A DNA stretch of 64,000 nucleotides from Welwitschia mirabilis (GCA_051453625.1 JBOZIK010000001.1:239604489-239668488), one strand, 5' to 3'; positions 1 through 13,351 are shown, numbered from the stretch's first letter. Notes: generated by a model not told the origin, from the sequence alone. Numbers and translations are program-made.

Positions 1-1400
1 AAAGGAGATGTATGAGTATAGGTTTTGGTAGTTGGATGGAAAAGGATGATGATGAAAGTTGATTTCTTGATTGATTATCTTATTTTCAAGAAATGTTAGG
101 GTTATTTCTCCACCTTGGGTTGTGTTGCTTAAGAAAGGATCATTTTTTAGATTTTTTTCATTAGTACCTACTACATTTACTTACTCATTAATAGTGTTTT
201 AAAATAAGAAAATCAAAGGGCATTTAGCTTTTTATAGATATGAATATGACAAATCTGGCATTTTGGCTTAGTGACTATGGATGAAGATGAGTATGAGGCA
301 GTTAAGAAGTCTAGTCTCCTTACTAGTTCATCTATCTTTTTATTAATATTAAAGTATTTAAGTATCTTAAATATGCTCATGGACCTAATGAGGTAATGAA
401 ATCTAGTTGGTTCAGTAGGTGTATCCTAGTTTTTTGAAACCTCAATCACACTTTTAAGGTATTTACAAACTTTGTTTATGGGCATGTTAATGATGTTTAC
501 TCTACTCATCATCTCAATTAGTTACATATTATTTGTGGTTAAACCATAATAGAAAAGCTTATTTATCTCCCTCATTTCAATCCATGTTTGAAGCATTTTT
601 GTAATAAGTGTTTAAATCTCTCTAGGATTTGAGAAAATGTATCATGTTCTTTTTGTATGTAATCCATGATTTCCTTTTTTAAGACATACATTTTATGGTT
701 GGAAAAGAATTTGAAAATAAAAGCCTTATTTAGATTACCCAAGTTCTTATGGAAAAGGGTTTAAGGATGCAAAGCTAAGATTTTGCCTTTTCTTTTAAGG
801 GTTTTGGAGGGGGGAGGAGGATGTAAGATGATTCTAAGGGCATTGTGAGTGTTTTAATATTAGGGAATGGTTTATAAGACACTCTCAAATTCCTTAAGCT
901 GAAGGTAAGAGTCCTTAAATTCTAAGCCATTAAAATGAGGCAAAAGTTAGATAGTTGAATTCTTAAACTCTAATCTTTAATGTATGCATGGTAGCATGAT
1001 GCATTAATATGTGCTTAGGCATCGTGATTGGAGATAATCATAAAGGACTTAACTAGCTTGATTAGTATTAGCCGTAGTGACTCATCTATGACTACTTCTA
1101 GGTAAGGTGAGGTGATAAGTTATTAATTAAGTGACTAGTTCTTGATTAGATGTGCCTCTACTAAATGGGTCACTTGGATCTTGTTGTTGAGATGAGGGGT
1201 CTTGTTGATTGTCATTTGGCTCCGTTTAAGAAGAGAAGGATTAGTTTCTTTGGTTGTCATCATGGTGTTCATTTCATTACAAACTTCTTAAATTAGTCTA
1301 AGGGTTTATATTATTTAAGGAATTCCTACTTAATCTTTCAAACCCATCATGGATCCAAGGCATCCTAAGATAGGTTCAGGCTAGTTTTAGATAGTTTTTA
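1..1400 (-). pseudogene. Athila-like Ty3/gypsy gag remnant, cut by window start
   Basis: Read on the minus strand this is a decayed retrotransposon gag (capsid) region. At about 700 down to 560 the frame YIQKEHDTFSQILERFKHLL, followed by QKCFKHGL, matches the plant Retrotrans_gag pattern in which a RQxxxEsfxxawERFkeLlxxCPhHGl segment is diagnostic. Below it, at 500 to 250, comes the usual helical continuation before the zinc knuckle. The frame is broken by several stops. It lies downstream (minus strand) of a primer site at 2,076-2,093 and an LTR at 2,100-3,462, in the order LTR, primer site, gag, so these form the 5' part of one element running off the left edge. Family-level call is firm; exact lineage is inferred from the primer site. 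Confidence 0.75.
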
Positions 1401-2075
1401 AAAGGTTTTTAATAAAGACTATAAGATCAAATGGTTTAATAGATTTTATAAAAGATTTAACCAAAAACTTAGATTTATTTAATAATAGAAGAGAGTGGCA
1501 CTAGTTAGGATAGATAATGGAACTAGTTAGAACATGAGTTATAGTTTCAAGTTTTTCATAAAGTGTCAAAGATTGTTAGTAGGACATTTCATGTATTGTG
1601 TTCATAGTAAAATAAAACTCAAATAAAAAATAAGCATTTATGACTTAACTCTTAACAAAATTATGAAATTTTTTTTAGATTTTAATATATATGATGTAGT
1701 GAATTTGTCAAAGAAAAAATTAAAAATTAAATTAAAAATGTAGTAGGTAAAGGAAAACATGCAACATAAGTTATATTTTTAGTTTTTAAATTTTTCTTTT
1801 TAAGCTACCTGTAAATAAACTATTAGACCTACACACAAAAATAAGTTAGAGTAAAAAAAAAATAGCTTTAAACTGGACTAGTTCATGTATCACTGGAATG
1901 GCTAGTATTAATCACTAAAGGAAAACTAAAGAAACAATATATAAAATGAAAGAAAAAGAGGACTCATTTGGATATCATTGGAGTGAACTAGTACCCAACA
2001 CTAAAAAAATGAAAAGTATCTAAAATGTTGTAAAAATTAAAGTAGATTATCTTCTAAGCTACTATTATATCATTA

Positions 2076-2093
2076 TCCCTTGCAACAACATCA
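2076..2093 (-). promoter_or_regulatory. Primer binding site, tRNA-Asp type (decayed)
   Basis: The plus strand reads TCCCTTGCAACAACATCA, the complement of the Athila-type site TGGCGCCGTTGCCGGGGA with 12 of 18 matches, five transitions and one transversion. It sits just inside the end of the minus-strand LTR, where minus-strand cDNA priming would start. Confidence 0.75.
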
Positions 2094-2099
2094 AAATTT

Positions 2100-3462
2100 A
2101 ATTGTTATTTTATAATAACATAGATTTAATTAAGTTTACACTTAGTATTATTATGTCCACTAGGATAACTAGGGTAGTTTTTAGAAGTTTGCACTAGCTT
2201 TCACTTAATGAAAATTAAAAATTAAGAAAAGAAAAAGAAGAAATAGAAGAGTGTTAATAATAGTTTTGGTTGAAATGTTTACTTAGAAAAGAAGAAAAGC
2301 AAGCTAGCTCCAAGGTTTTACCTGTTCATTCACTAGCAATCCTTCACTCTAATGTTATCTAATGTTTTTCTTACAACACACATAAAACGATTAAATATTT
2401 TTGGCTCAGATCATGGTGACGTAATCTCATTCATCATATTAAGTAATGGTAAACTCAACTTCCACTTAATCTTTTATAATCTAAAAATAATAATAAAAAC
2501 TAAGTACATAGGTACTATACTTTAATAAAATTAAAGACTTAGATTAAGTGATTAAAGAGCTTACTTAATATAAAATAAAGCTTAATGGTTAAGTTACTAC
2601 CTTAGCATCCTAAGTATAAAATAACTCATGACTTGAAATCAAAAGCAATAACTTTATATATTAAGAAAAAAATCGCTTTATAGCAAAGGAAGAAGGATGC
2701 TAGTATAACTCCTCAAGAAAACCTTGAAAACAACTTCACTTCCCAAAGAGTTGCTTAGAAGGCCATTACAACTTAATGCTTCAAGGTTATAAATTTTTTG
2801 AAAGCTAAAGATGATACAATGAAGGGCTTAAGGGCCTCTTATATGTGAAGATGAGAGTAGAAGATGGTTATAAGCCCTTATCTTATAGCTTTATGTGGAT
2901 GATTATATAATGATGACATTAGATAAGATAGTTTATTATCTTTTAAATTTGATAAAGATCCTAATGATAAGACGAATACTTAGCTTTTAGATGCTACTAC
3001 TGCTACTAACCATTGTCATTATCATGTGTCTCCATTGTCATCCTACTCAGTAATGCTACATGTTAATATTAATATATTATTGTCATCAGCGACACATGTC
3101 ATCAAGAATGCAGTTTACTTTTGAAGTGAAATTTGGTCAAGTCCATAATTATAATTGATTTAATTCTTTATAATAAGTAAGTAATGTGAGATTTTTATTA
3201 TTTAGTATAGAAGAACTAGTGGTGCCAGTAGTCCTAGATAGTGACACCGATGTTTAAGTGAGAATGATAGTCATTTTTTGACATGTCCTTTAGGTTAGCA
3301 TAATTAACTTGAAAATGTAATGGGAAAAAATTAAATCTATAATTATTATGAAAATTAATTGAAGTCACGTTTTTATAATAAAATCCATTATATTAATGTC
3401 TTCCATAAAGATAAATTGATCAATTAACTTGATCATAATGTTAATTTTTGTAAGTTAACACA
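2100..3462 (-). repeat. Family-B LTR (5' LTR of a minus-strand element)
   Basis: The minus strand begins TGTGTTAACTT at 3,462 and aligns with the LTR copies at 31,170 and 50,632/59,111. Shared stretches include the start, the segment around 2,990-3,090 (like 31,560-31,640) and the segment at 2,815-2,880, which matches the sequence around the TATA box at 31,740-31,800. It is followed by a primer site and gag, so it is a 5' LTR. Length about 1.36 kb. The right-hand limit is well defined by the TG start; the left limit is set by the primer site. Confidence 0.7.
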
Positions 3463-4349
3463 CAACCATAATAATATCTAAGGAAATAAGTTATGGATGA
3501 ATGAATGTCTCACTAAAAATGAGCTCATAAGAAAATTTATAGAGTGATAGAAAGTAAATAAAATCCACAAGGAAGAAAATTCACATATCTAAATGCAAAA
3601 AAAAATGATAGTCATTAAATAAAGAATTAACTCAAGAAATGCATATGCGATAATTTTTCAAACATTAATGGTAGACTTATGAACAAATTATTTCATTGAA
3701 TAACATTTATTTCTTTGATTGTTTTGATGTCTTTATCCTACTAAAAACTTTGGAAGATGAATGCTCTAAAAATTATCATTTCCTACGGTTCATATAAATC
3801 TCCACAAAACATTAAAAAAAAGATAATAGAGGGAGACCCTTAAGAGGTACTACTTGTTTAATTAGAAAGTATCTGGAGTATTTTATAAAGTTAAAAAAGA
3901 TAGATGATCATAAGTAGTTTATTTGGCTAGAAATCCATCACCAATACAAATGTGCTTATCTCACCAATTTTTATTTTTTTACCCAAAGAAGCTATACTTT
4001 ACAATAATATAGCTCTATCTGAAGATATTCTTTCTAATATTTAAAAGAAAATGTTAAAAAATTTTAAATAAAAAAAGTAGTCTTTATCTATGAAGGTTTC
4101 AATGCTAGAATTAAATTATAGTAAATAAAAATTATCCAATAGCCACATGGAAATGGTGGAATAGATATTAATCTTAATTAAGATCATATTTAATACTTTG
4201 AAAATAGCATTATTAGTAGAATGGAATAATCATTAGTACTAAAAACTATCTTTATGTTGGATGGTTTGGTATTTTGATAATTCTAATTATTTTTTAAAAT
4301 GAGAAAAGTCTCTAGATTTTCTCATATGTAATGTCCTAACCAACTCTTA
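3463..4349. other. Unassigned AT-rich sequence
   Basis: Between the family-B LTR and the LINE reverse transcriptase I see no open frame, no repeat shared with the rest of the window and no RNA gene. The right half could be the worn 5' part (endonuclease) of the LINE that follows, but I could not recognise endonuclease motifs. Confidence 0.4.
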
Positions 4350-6700
4350 AGGGCTTATAATAATTTCTTTTATAAGATCTTAAGATAACTAGTTTATTAA
4401 TTTTTTTTCTTGTATTCCATTAAAGAGTTTAGAGGGGAAGATGCTTTTCTAAATTCATGTTATGATTATTTAGAGTCTATAATACAAATTATCATTTATT
4501 TGGATATAAAAAAAAGCAAAAAATTTATTAGTGGAGTTTAAAAGGAAATAGTTAGAGTTTGGAGAAAGCTTTTCTTAAGTAATTAACCACGTTACTAAAG
4601 GCTAATAGCATAGTGCTTAAAAGTCTTGATTTGATGGTGAATGTTTGAATGCTACATGAGATATTAGAGTAGTTAATAGGGAATAAGGAGGAAAAAAATA
4701 GTTAAAATATGTAAAAGTTTAATTAAAAATAGGAAAAGATAGTTTACTAAAGAAAAACAAGAAAAAAAATCATGCATGATTAGAAAAGATCCTAAGCATT
4801 TAAAAAGGCTTTTTGATGTAAAGATTCTTCTTCTATTAGTATCTCTTTTTCTAAAATTGGTTCATTTTACAATAATATCTTTTCAAGAAAAGACGATCAT
4901 GGATTTTTAAGCTATGTTAAGGTTTCATGTACTTTACTCTAGATGAAGTAATAAATGTCATTAATAGGTGAGCAACTAAAAAACTAATGAATTTAGACAC
5001 TCTACATGCTGAGTTGCTTAGGGCATACTATTCATAGAAATATATATCAAAAATTAAACATGGTTATTCAAAATTAATTAGATCCATGATGGAAAATTAG
5101 CAAGATAATTATTCTATATGAAAAAAAATAAAAATAAATATGAATAACATTGGAATGATAGTTATAAGAAATATTATCACTAGGATTATAGCAATGACTC
5201 CCGAAAAATGAATTAGCAAGTTGATAGAAACATGTGATATAAGAAAAATTTGTTAAGTAAATTTTATGAAATACTATTCCATTTATTAATCACTTAGATA
5301 TACTGAGGAACTGCATAGATCTTGAAAAAAAATAAAAATAAAAATAATGTTCATTTATTTCTTTACTTGTCCAAGGAATATGATTTAGTAATGTAAAAAA
5401 ACTTATCATTCTAGTTAAATAAAATAAGAATTCCTCCAAATTTTCTAGAAGCTACTTAGAAGTTAAATGATAAAATCATCATCAAGATTAAAGACATTAA
5501 ATTAGAGGATAATTTCAAATTTTAAAGTAATCCTAGAGGGAATAAATGGTTTGCTCCATTTTAATCTCTTTATTAATGAGCTATAGAGATGGTTGTATAA
5601 AGAACACCATAATAATGCTATCAAAATAGAATCTAATATAGTAAATTTACTTCTCTATGTAGATGATCCAACTTTTGTATCTACTTTTGAGAAAGATATC
5701 CAAAATATGCTACAAATATTAGAAAATTTTTGTTAATCTTTTGGTTTATAAGTCAATGTAGAGAAAACAAAAATTATTATTTAAAATATGATAAACAAAA
5801 GTTCTATTTTTAATTTTTTGAGTAGAGAGTAGAAATAGTAAACCTCTTTAGATATCTAGGTCTTTCCTATATAAATGACTACAAATGGGTTAAATGTATT
5901 AGGGAAAGAATAGTCAAAGAAATCAAAGCTATGTATGTTATTGAAAATAAATGTAGCCCATTAGGGTTATGTTCTTAGAAGGTTAAAAAAATAAATTTTT
6001 AAGAATAGCACATACCATACTATTTTATATGGATGTACTACATGGGGATCAAGTCATAGTGAAAAAAACTGATAAGCTATTAAAAGGGTATAGTAATATT
6101 TGTACTTAAGGAGTTAAATGTAAAGACACAAATGCATTATTTCATGTTAATATTAGAATGCAACCTATGAGCCTTAGAACGTAAATAAGTACAATAATTA
6201 ATAGGTTATACCCTAAAATTAGTAGATCTAAAGTAGATCAAATTTTCTAATGTAGGTCTTGAAGACACACAAAAATAAGGATGATATTTATAAGGAATAC
6301 AATAATTAAAGAAATGGAATATCTCTTTCAATAAGGTACAAAATAATTCAAAGAGAATTCACAAGTTTCTTAAAAAGTAGGTCCTAAAAAAATTATGGGA
6401 AAATGTCAAAGGTGAATTTTTTTTACCTAAATACTTTATAGATAATTAATTAGGTTCATAATTTTACTATATAATTACTAATATTCTAATTAAAATTCAT
6501 AGCTTAATCAATAAAATCTTTCTAAGATCACATCACCTTAGGATAGAAAATATGAAATGGATTACCTTTCTTAGAGAAGAGTGCACATGTGGATTATGTG
6601 GGTTATAATATCTTGAATATGAATACATTATTTTTAAAAACAATTCTTTGACTAATTATCTAAATTAAAAATTTAATATTGTTAACAAAAGTTTGTATAA
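4350..6700 (+). pseudogene. LINE ORF2 remnant: reverse transcriptase and C-terminal cysteine motif, non-L1-like
   Basis: A non-LTR retrotransposon polymerase worn by stops. In order: a pre-palm piece near 4,938-5,020 (EVINVINR then LDTLHAELL, like EVxxAIxxLxxgKAxGlDGIxAELLK); a palm piece at 5,550-5,590 (LFNLFINEL-like); the catalytic box LLLYVDDPTFVS at 5,650-5,680, with YVDD for the usual YADD; VNVEKTKIII at 5,755-5,785; YLGL then W-K-RERI near 5,850-5,915; ILYG-WGS near 6,020-6,050; and a terminal REECTCGLCGL with EYEYIIF at 6,570-6,630, like the CxxC...EDExHFLxxC end of many LINEs. The combination of LLLYADD, FC...VNxxKTK and this cysteine end is not the plant L1 or RTE pattern. Clade placement is inference. 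Confidence 0.75.
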
Positions 6701-7300
6701 TCTATTTTCATTACATGTGATTATTGTTGGCCACTTCATTGATTCAGTTTTTGTATTTCATAAGATAAATGTTTTTCCTATACAATAAATAACTTTGGGG
6801 CATAAGAAATAATAAATATTTACTTTTAATTCCATATTATGCTCTTTATTTTTTCCTTTATAATTGTAACCAAGTTTCTATTTTATAGTTTATTAATATT
6901 TAATAGATTATTTTTCATCTTATTAGTAAATACAATCAACATTATCATAGTTATTGTATGCATATTTAAAAATGTTATTTTTTATTACATTCTACCATAT
7001 TTCTAATAAATTAATGCTATAAGAATGATTTAATGTCAATTTCATACTTAGTATGTAAAGAGATATCTGAAGATTTCTTACTTTCCTTATTCTTAACTCC
7101 TTTTTGATGCCAATGTTGAAAAGTATGAGCTATTTGTTTTTCTTTTTATATGTAAATATTATTATAATAAAATTTATGCTATTAGTAATAACACCAAGTG
7201 AATTTTTTGGTAATAATTTTTTTAATTCTCTTACATAATTTAGTGCGTTTGGAAAATTTTATTGTTTTCTCTTTTATTTAATAAGATATCTAGGAGTTAT
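6701..7300. other. Unassigned AT-rich sequence between two LINEs
   Basis: No motif seen. It probably contains the 3' tails of the plus-strand LINE (from the left) and the minus-strand LINE (from the right), which would converge here. No clear poly-A tail or target-site duplication is visible. Confidence 0.35.
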
Positions 7301-10300
7301 TTTTTTAATTCTTATCTTTACTCTAAAAGATTTATGATTTATTACTATTTGCATGATTACTTTTGTAAAAAGGCACTCTAGTTCAAGGCTTTACTAAGAA
7401 TCACATTCTCAACAAAAAACCTATCAATGTCGAAGCATTTTCATAGCCCCTTCCATGCAAACATAACCATCTTATAGTGCCAAGAAACATGAATGATGTC
7501 ATCATTACATTGGTAGTAAGGACATAATATATTACCCATTCTTATTATTTGCAACTAGTTACCTAGTAGTAAGTCTTAGAAATAAAGGCACTTAAGTAAA
7601 CAAATTAATTTAGGAGTTAGTTACAACTTAAATAATCTTTGAATCACATAGTATCATTACCACTCACTAAAAAGCATTTCTCACTTGTTAAATAACTTTA
7701 TAATCTTATACTTAACTAGCATGCATAACCCATTACTAAATAATAAGAAGTTCAAAAGACTTCACTTTGAAGGGACATAAAAACATAAGTACTTAATATT
7801 CATTGAAAACCTTTTGTAAAGGTTATAGTAAATTTGAATCTCATTTGAAGAGAAAAGTTCATGCTATTCATGTTCTAGTGAAAAGTCTAAAGGACATTTT
7901 AACATTCCATGTGCTATTTGAAAGTCCATGATATAAGTATTAAAAGCTTGTACTAAATAAATAATAACTATAAGGTCTTTGTAGAAAAATGTAAATACAT
8001 ATCTAAGGAATTATAAATAGCATAAACATAATTATAGAATTAAATCTCTAATCTTTTTAGGTGCAGAATGACATTATGAACATTATAATTCATCTTAATA
8101 TTTCTTATTAAAACCTTTTCTTCTAGAGATGATATTATGTATTAGGACCTTTTACTATTTCCTATATTCACTTGCTCTAATAATCCATTTCTACTAATTG
8201 ATCTCCTTTAATTAGATAGTGCAAGGATGGTAAGGCTATCAAGTTTGTTTATTCTGTAATATATCTTTCACATCACTCTTTAAAATCCCCTGTCTTTGAA
8301 AAATAAGAATCATAAGAAATCTCATATCCACTTATCCATCTTAGAATAAGCAACACTTAAAGGAAAAAGATAAGAAAAAAAGAGAAGATTATTTTTAAAA
8401 AAAATTTAAAAACAAAAAAAGAGACAAGGTTAAAAAAAAATTATAAAAAAGCTAAAATCTTTAAGCATATTTAAGTGCTTTTCACATTAAGGGTACTAAT
8501 TTTGTTTCTACTTTATTAGGAAACAGAATTTCATAAAGATGATACAAATACCTTAACAAAATGAGTTTTCTAAGTTCTAAAGGATTTCTTCCTTTTTGAT
8601 AGCATTTTGTAAGAAAGATAAGAAAGACACATTGTTTTTTATGAAAAGTTGATTTACTATAATTTATGCAAGAGCAAGAGAATCTATAAAAGGGTTAAAA
8701 ATATGAAAAAAAATTATATCCTCAAATGAATTCATGATAATGAAAAAAAAACCATGCAAACTTGCCATTCCAAAATTTGTTATTTTCTTTTAGAAGTTAA
8801 AAGACTCTAAATCTACTTGAAGTTTAATTATTACTAAATTGAGTGATCTAAGCATCAACTACTAAGATGTATAAACATGAAAATAATGGACATCCTTGAG
8901 GTACTAATTATTCTAATTTAAAGGGCTTGCAAGAGATGTCATTTATATAAAGGATATGACACTGGTAAATAAAGTCTTGATATACCTTAGACATCTTTGA
9001 TAATATCTTAATTATTTTGAAACTTTAAAATAAGCTTTCCAAAAATTCATTCATATGTATTATCATAATAATCTTAAGAAATATCATGTATTAATTAGAA
9101 TACTTACCAATATCATAATGTTTTTTAAGGAGAAATGAGCTTTTGCAAAAGTTGCTGGTTTACTTCTAATAATGTCATGTAGGAAATATCTTAAAATGCA
9201 AATACATCATCTTAGAGAAAAAAATTATAACAAACATATAGAAGGAGTTATAGGCCTCTAGTATTTAATATTTGATTTGTATAACTTTGATTTCACTCAA
9301 ATATATATAAGTTTCAAAGATTCAATGTTCATATCTTCTTTGATTATCCCAAATAATTCTGAACCAAAGTATCCTATTGAATTTTATAAGCTTTAATATA
9401 AATACCATCTATTTTTAGAGATTTATTATTAGAAAACTAGATAGAATTTTCCTAATCTCATTCCAGTTTAGTTGTCTTTCTAAATTATGTTCTCTAAATT
9501 ACTAATATGTTTTTTAATGCCATTAGTCATGGAATTCCCTCTCTTATCATTAAAAAAATTCTTTTTTTCCTAAGAGTGAATGGAAATAAAAAAGAAAAGT
9601 TTTGATATTTTATTATCCTTATGCGACTTTTCCCTCTTAGTAATGAAACTTGTATCCTAGTTTCCAGAATCTAAGGCCTTTCAAGAGAGTGGGGGAATCC
9701 TTTTTGCATCTATTCTCATTTTTACCCAAAATTACAAGAATTTAATAACTCTTATCTAGCTTTGATATTGATAACATAATAAGCTTCCATGTCCATATCT
9801 TTCAATTTTTATTATAGACATAGTTTTATGACAATGAAATCAAGTTTGCCTCTTATTTCATAAATATTTTTGTTGATTTGGTAACTACCCTGGAGCCTTC
9901 TAGTGGGACTAAACCTACCAACATACTGCAATTCCCTTTACTTGCTGATTATTTCCTCTATTAAATGACCATGATATTTAAAAATATTCATGATAAATTA
10001 GTGATCCATACATAACTTATTTTCCATCTTGTTCATTAATTTTTAATATCCATCTCCTCCACATGATTAGAAATGTTCCAAATCTTTGTGAAACATTTTG
10101 TCTTCTTTGACATTCAACTAGATAATATCCAGAGTAAATCCTCTTTTCTACTCATAACATCATTGTTTCTATCTAGAGCAATGAAAAATCAATAGGATAA
10201 TGATTAGGAAAAAAATAAATAAAGATAGTAGAAAATCTTCTAAAATTTGAAGCATCATTACTATTATAATTAACTTTGTTTTATTGATCAAAGGTAAAAT

Positions 10301-10700
10301 TTTCTTTATGATTTGAACCGATTCATGCTAAAAGCGTAGAGGATTATAATAAACTTAATAGGTTAATTTCATAAAGGTAGTTTGTTTTTTAAAAGTATCA
10401 ATTATATTTCTCTTGAACATTCCATTTAAATTTGGAGCCACCAACACTATTAAAGAGAATTATTTTTGAAGAGGAACCAAAGGGAAAATTAAAGAAACTT
10501 GTCTTTCTATCATATTAATATCTTTGAAGAAGAAACAAAAATCCTAAGGAAGATTATATTTAATTAAGCCATAAATAATTCTTCTCATTTTAGAATCATT
10601 AAGGCATAAAACCATATACACCTTTTTACTCTCTATATTAAGGAAAATTTCTATGCACAATGTTTTTGTTTTTCATGATAATTAATTAAAATCTTATTGA
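7300..10700 (-). pseudogene. L1-like LINE ORF2 remnant
   Basis: On the minus strand three landmarks of plant L1 reverse transcriptases occur in the right order. RPIT at about 9,260 resembles the RPIsLcN box. VPQGCPLFSCLYILVVDA at 8,904-8,848 is the QGxPLSPyLFilvaDaL palm motif. RFSCSCINYSKSTF at 8,695-8,643 is the SGLkINysKS box after the FADD motif, which itself is not recognisable. At 7,560-7,445 RMGNILCPYYQCNDD, then HVSWHY and W, matches the C-terminal zf-RVT zinc-binding domain, with two cysteines changed to tyrosine by single G-to-A changes. The part above 10 kb may be the endonuclease, but I cannot show it. The strand is opposite to the LINE at 4.35-6.7 kb. Confidence 0.65.
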
Positions 10701-11169
10701 GCTTTTAAGATATAAGAAACGTTAAGCCATCACAACCCTTATTATTAGCAGTGAAAGAGAAACTTTCATTTGAGAAAATAGGTTATTTTCAAGAAATATT
10801 TTATTAGTTAAAAGCTTAATTTCTTGAAAGGAAATTACATCTTAGAATGTTCCTTAATAAAGATCCTTAGCTACATATATTTTAATCATATCTTATTACA
10901 TATATTCTAATAATATCTTAAAGACTCCTAACATTTCATGAAATGAAATTCATAATGGAAATGCAACTTAAATTGTTCTTGTTAATGGCCTTATGCCAAA
11001 ATTATTGTCTTTTCTCTCCATATTGTATTGATCACCATTAATTTAGTTTGAGTGCTCTTAAGAATTGAAAAATTATTTATAAAGTGTATACTATAAATAA
11101 GATGCTTGGTGAAGAGATCTTTTCCTTTTTATTAGAGAGTTGGATATTGATATTTTAGATGCTTACTAA

Positions 11170-12255
11170 TGAGTGGCCAAATTAGCCATATTTGATGATA
11201 GTATTAAGAGTGAATTCAAGTACTCTTGATAGGTTCAATAATAAAATTAACCCTTTTTGATGTTAAGAACTAAAGAGAAATAATCAAGTATAAGTTCCTT
11301 TTCAAAGGATTTTTACATAATTATTTGGAGGAAAGAAGGAGATGATAATTGACCACTAAATTCCATCTATTACTAGATTCCACCTAGCACTAAAATTTAC
11401 CTACCACCATATCCTACTTATCACTAGATTTTAAAAAGTTCAATGGTAGTCAGATGAGAAAAGAAGAGGATGACCTTCCATCAAATTTTTTCTACCACTA
11501 GGTTCTCTATACCATTAGATTTTAAGAAGACTAAGTTGTAGTAACAAATGAATAATTAGTTTTATTTATTACTTATATTGTAATGTAACCATCCCTTATT
11601 GATTAATAATTGTAACCATTCATACAAACCTATGCAAATGTACTTAGATATTCCATTTTCTCATTTTTACTAGAATAGAAATCACTTGTGACATTAAAGA
11701 ATTTTAGGCCAAGTGATCCATCTACTTGTGAGAAGAGCTATACTTAGTATTAGGCTAAGTATCCTCCATTGAGGGGCTATTACTTATAATTAAATGTATG
11801 AAAGTATATTTTGATTAATAAAGTGTGATTTATTTTTCTCAATTATGTATCACTTTCTCTTCCTTCTATCTTATGCTAGTATCAATTTAATACTAAAATA
11901 GATTAGATCTTATATTGCTATATGGTATAAGAACCAACTTAGGTAATGATAAGTTGGTAAAACTAGTTAAGTTAATTGAATTTCAGATACTTTCATTTCT
12001 ATGACATTGAATTTTCTATTTCCATTGGATTTCATTCATCTTATTATTTTCATTATTAATATTATTTATATAAAAAAAATACAAAAACATAATTTTCTTA
12101 TCTTTTAAGTGAATTAATTTTTCCAATACTTTGCTTTCTTTACTAGTTTATGACATTTGAATTGTACCTTATACTAACGTGTGTTATGTATAAGATTATA
12201 GGTTTAATTAAAAAGTGAAAAAAATATTTCATTGATGCATGCCTAAGAGATGATC
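11170..12255 (+). repeat. Family-C LTR, 5' copy
   Basis: Starts TGAGTGGCC and aligns along its length with 28,895-30,005, the two copies differing mostly by transitions and small indels. It is followed directly by a tRNA-Asp-type primer site, which makes it the 5' LTR. It carries an internal minisatellite-like run (11,353-11,530) described in the findings. Length about 1.09 kb. Confidence 0.8.
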
Positions 12256-12257
12256 AT

Positions 12258-12277
12258 TTTCGCATTGTTGCTAGGAA
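12258..12277 (+). promoter_or_regulatory. Primer binding site, tRNA-Asp type (decayed)
   Basis: TTGTTGCTAGGAAA at the right of this site is CCGTTGCCGGGGAA with transitions only; the left half (TTTCGCA) is less well kept. Position immediately after the C LTR supports the call. Confidence 0.65.
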
Positions 12278-12599
12278 AGAATTCAATATTAGAAAGTTAG
12301 TTCTCATTACATAAGAAAGTAACTTGAGATCCAATAATATTTACTTGTGTAGTGTTGTATATCTAGTTTTCCTTTCTTTAGATTCCATTTCAATTTTCAT
12401 TAATTTACATTTCTTTGTCTTGCATTTTAATTTCTATTTTATCTTTATTATTAATTTACTTTTTGTATGAACTTAGGAATTACTATTATTACAATAAACT
12501 TTATCTATGCTTTGAATTTTATGTGATCTCAGTGATTATTATTCTACCTAATATCCAAATAAGTGCTTCTTGTTCTCTTTTTCTCACTTTCTTTTATGA

Positions 12600-13351
12600 A
12601 TAAAAAAATAATACTACATGGAAAAAAAATTCCATTAAAGAATGTCATTAAAACTAGAAATTGTGCCCCTTACTCTTTGCAATCTTTATTTAAAAATGAT
12701 GATTAGTTTCAATTGTATAGGAGTTCTCCCTCATTTAAGGAAGAATTTCCAATCAATTTGGCAAATCCTAACCTCCTTATATAGAGGAATATGAAGAAGA
12801 AATTAATTTCTATACAAATCCTTTTCTTGATTTACAAATTAAAGGAACAAACTTAATAAGAATATGGAGGAATTAATAATAGTTATTAGATAATTATATG
12901 GGAAAGAACAATATTTCTAATCTTACACCATCTTGTCTACTACTTATAATCTTGTAAATGATGAGGATAACATTAGAATTGCTATACAAAATAGTAACAC
13001 CTCTTGTTTTGATGGTGATGATGAAATCATAAGATTAGAAAAATAATGTCTAATATTTTATCCTCTAAAAAATAGCAAATATGAGGATAACAATGTTTTA
13101 ACTCACGAACTAAGCAAGAATTATGAGGATGATGGTATAGAAATCTTGGATTATTTCCCTAATATCCAATTACTTTTTGAAATATTAAAATGATAGGGAA
13201 GTATTAAGTCTATAAAAATTTGAAAACTTTCCAATCCATGATAACTCATTCCACATAAATTCTTATGAATCTATTGCTTTCTTTTATCCAGGGAAAAAAA
13301 GGAGATTAAGATCTTTTTCTTTAAGTAACAAAAAAAGGTAACAATTTTTCC
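12600..13351 (+). pseudogene. Gag-like remnant of element C
   Basis: Lies 3' of the C LTR and primer site, where gag is expected. Plus-strand frames carry charged, gag-like stretches such as KNVIKTRNCAPYSLQSL near 12,635-12,690, ANPNLLI near 12,760, and NYEDDGIEILDYFPNIQLL at 13,115-13,175. I do not recognise a diagnostic gag motif. The last 170 bases are repeated at 24,421-24,615 beside another A-family LTR. The region ends where minus-strand A sequence begins. The assignment comes mostly from position. Confidence 0.45.

Noticed and set aside
12415-12603. 62-residue hydrophobic open frame
   Set aside because: Composition is what AT-rich DNA gives by chance; it lies between the primer site and gag and has no relative in the other elements.
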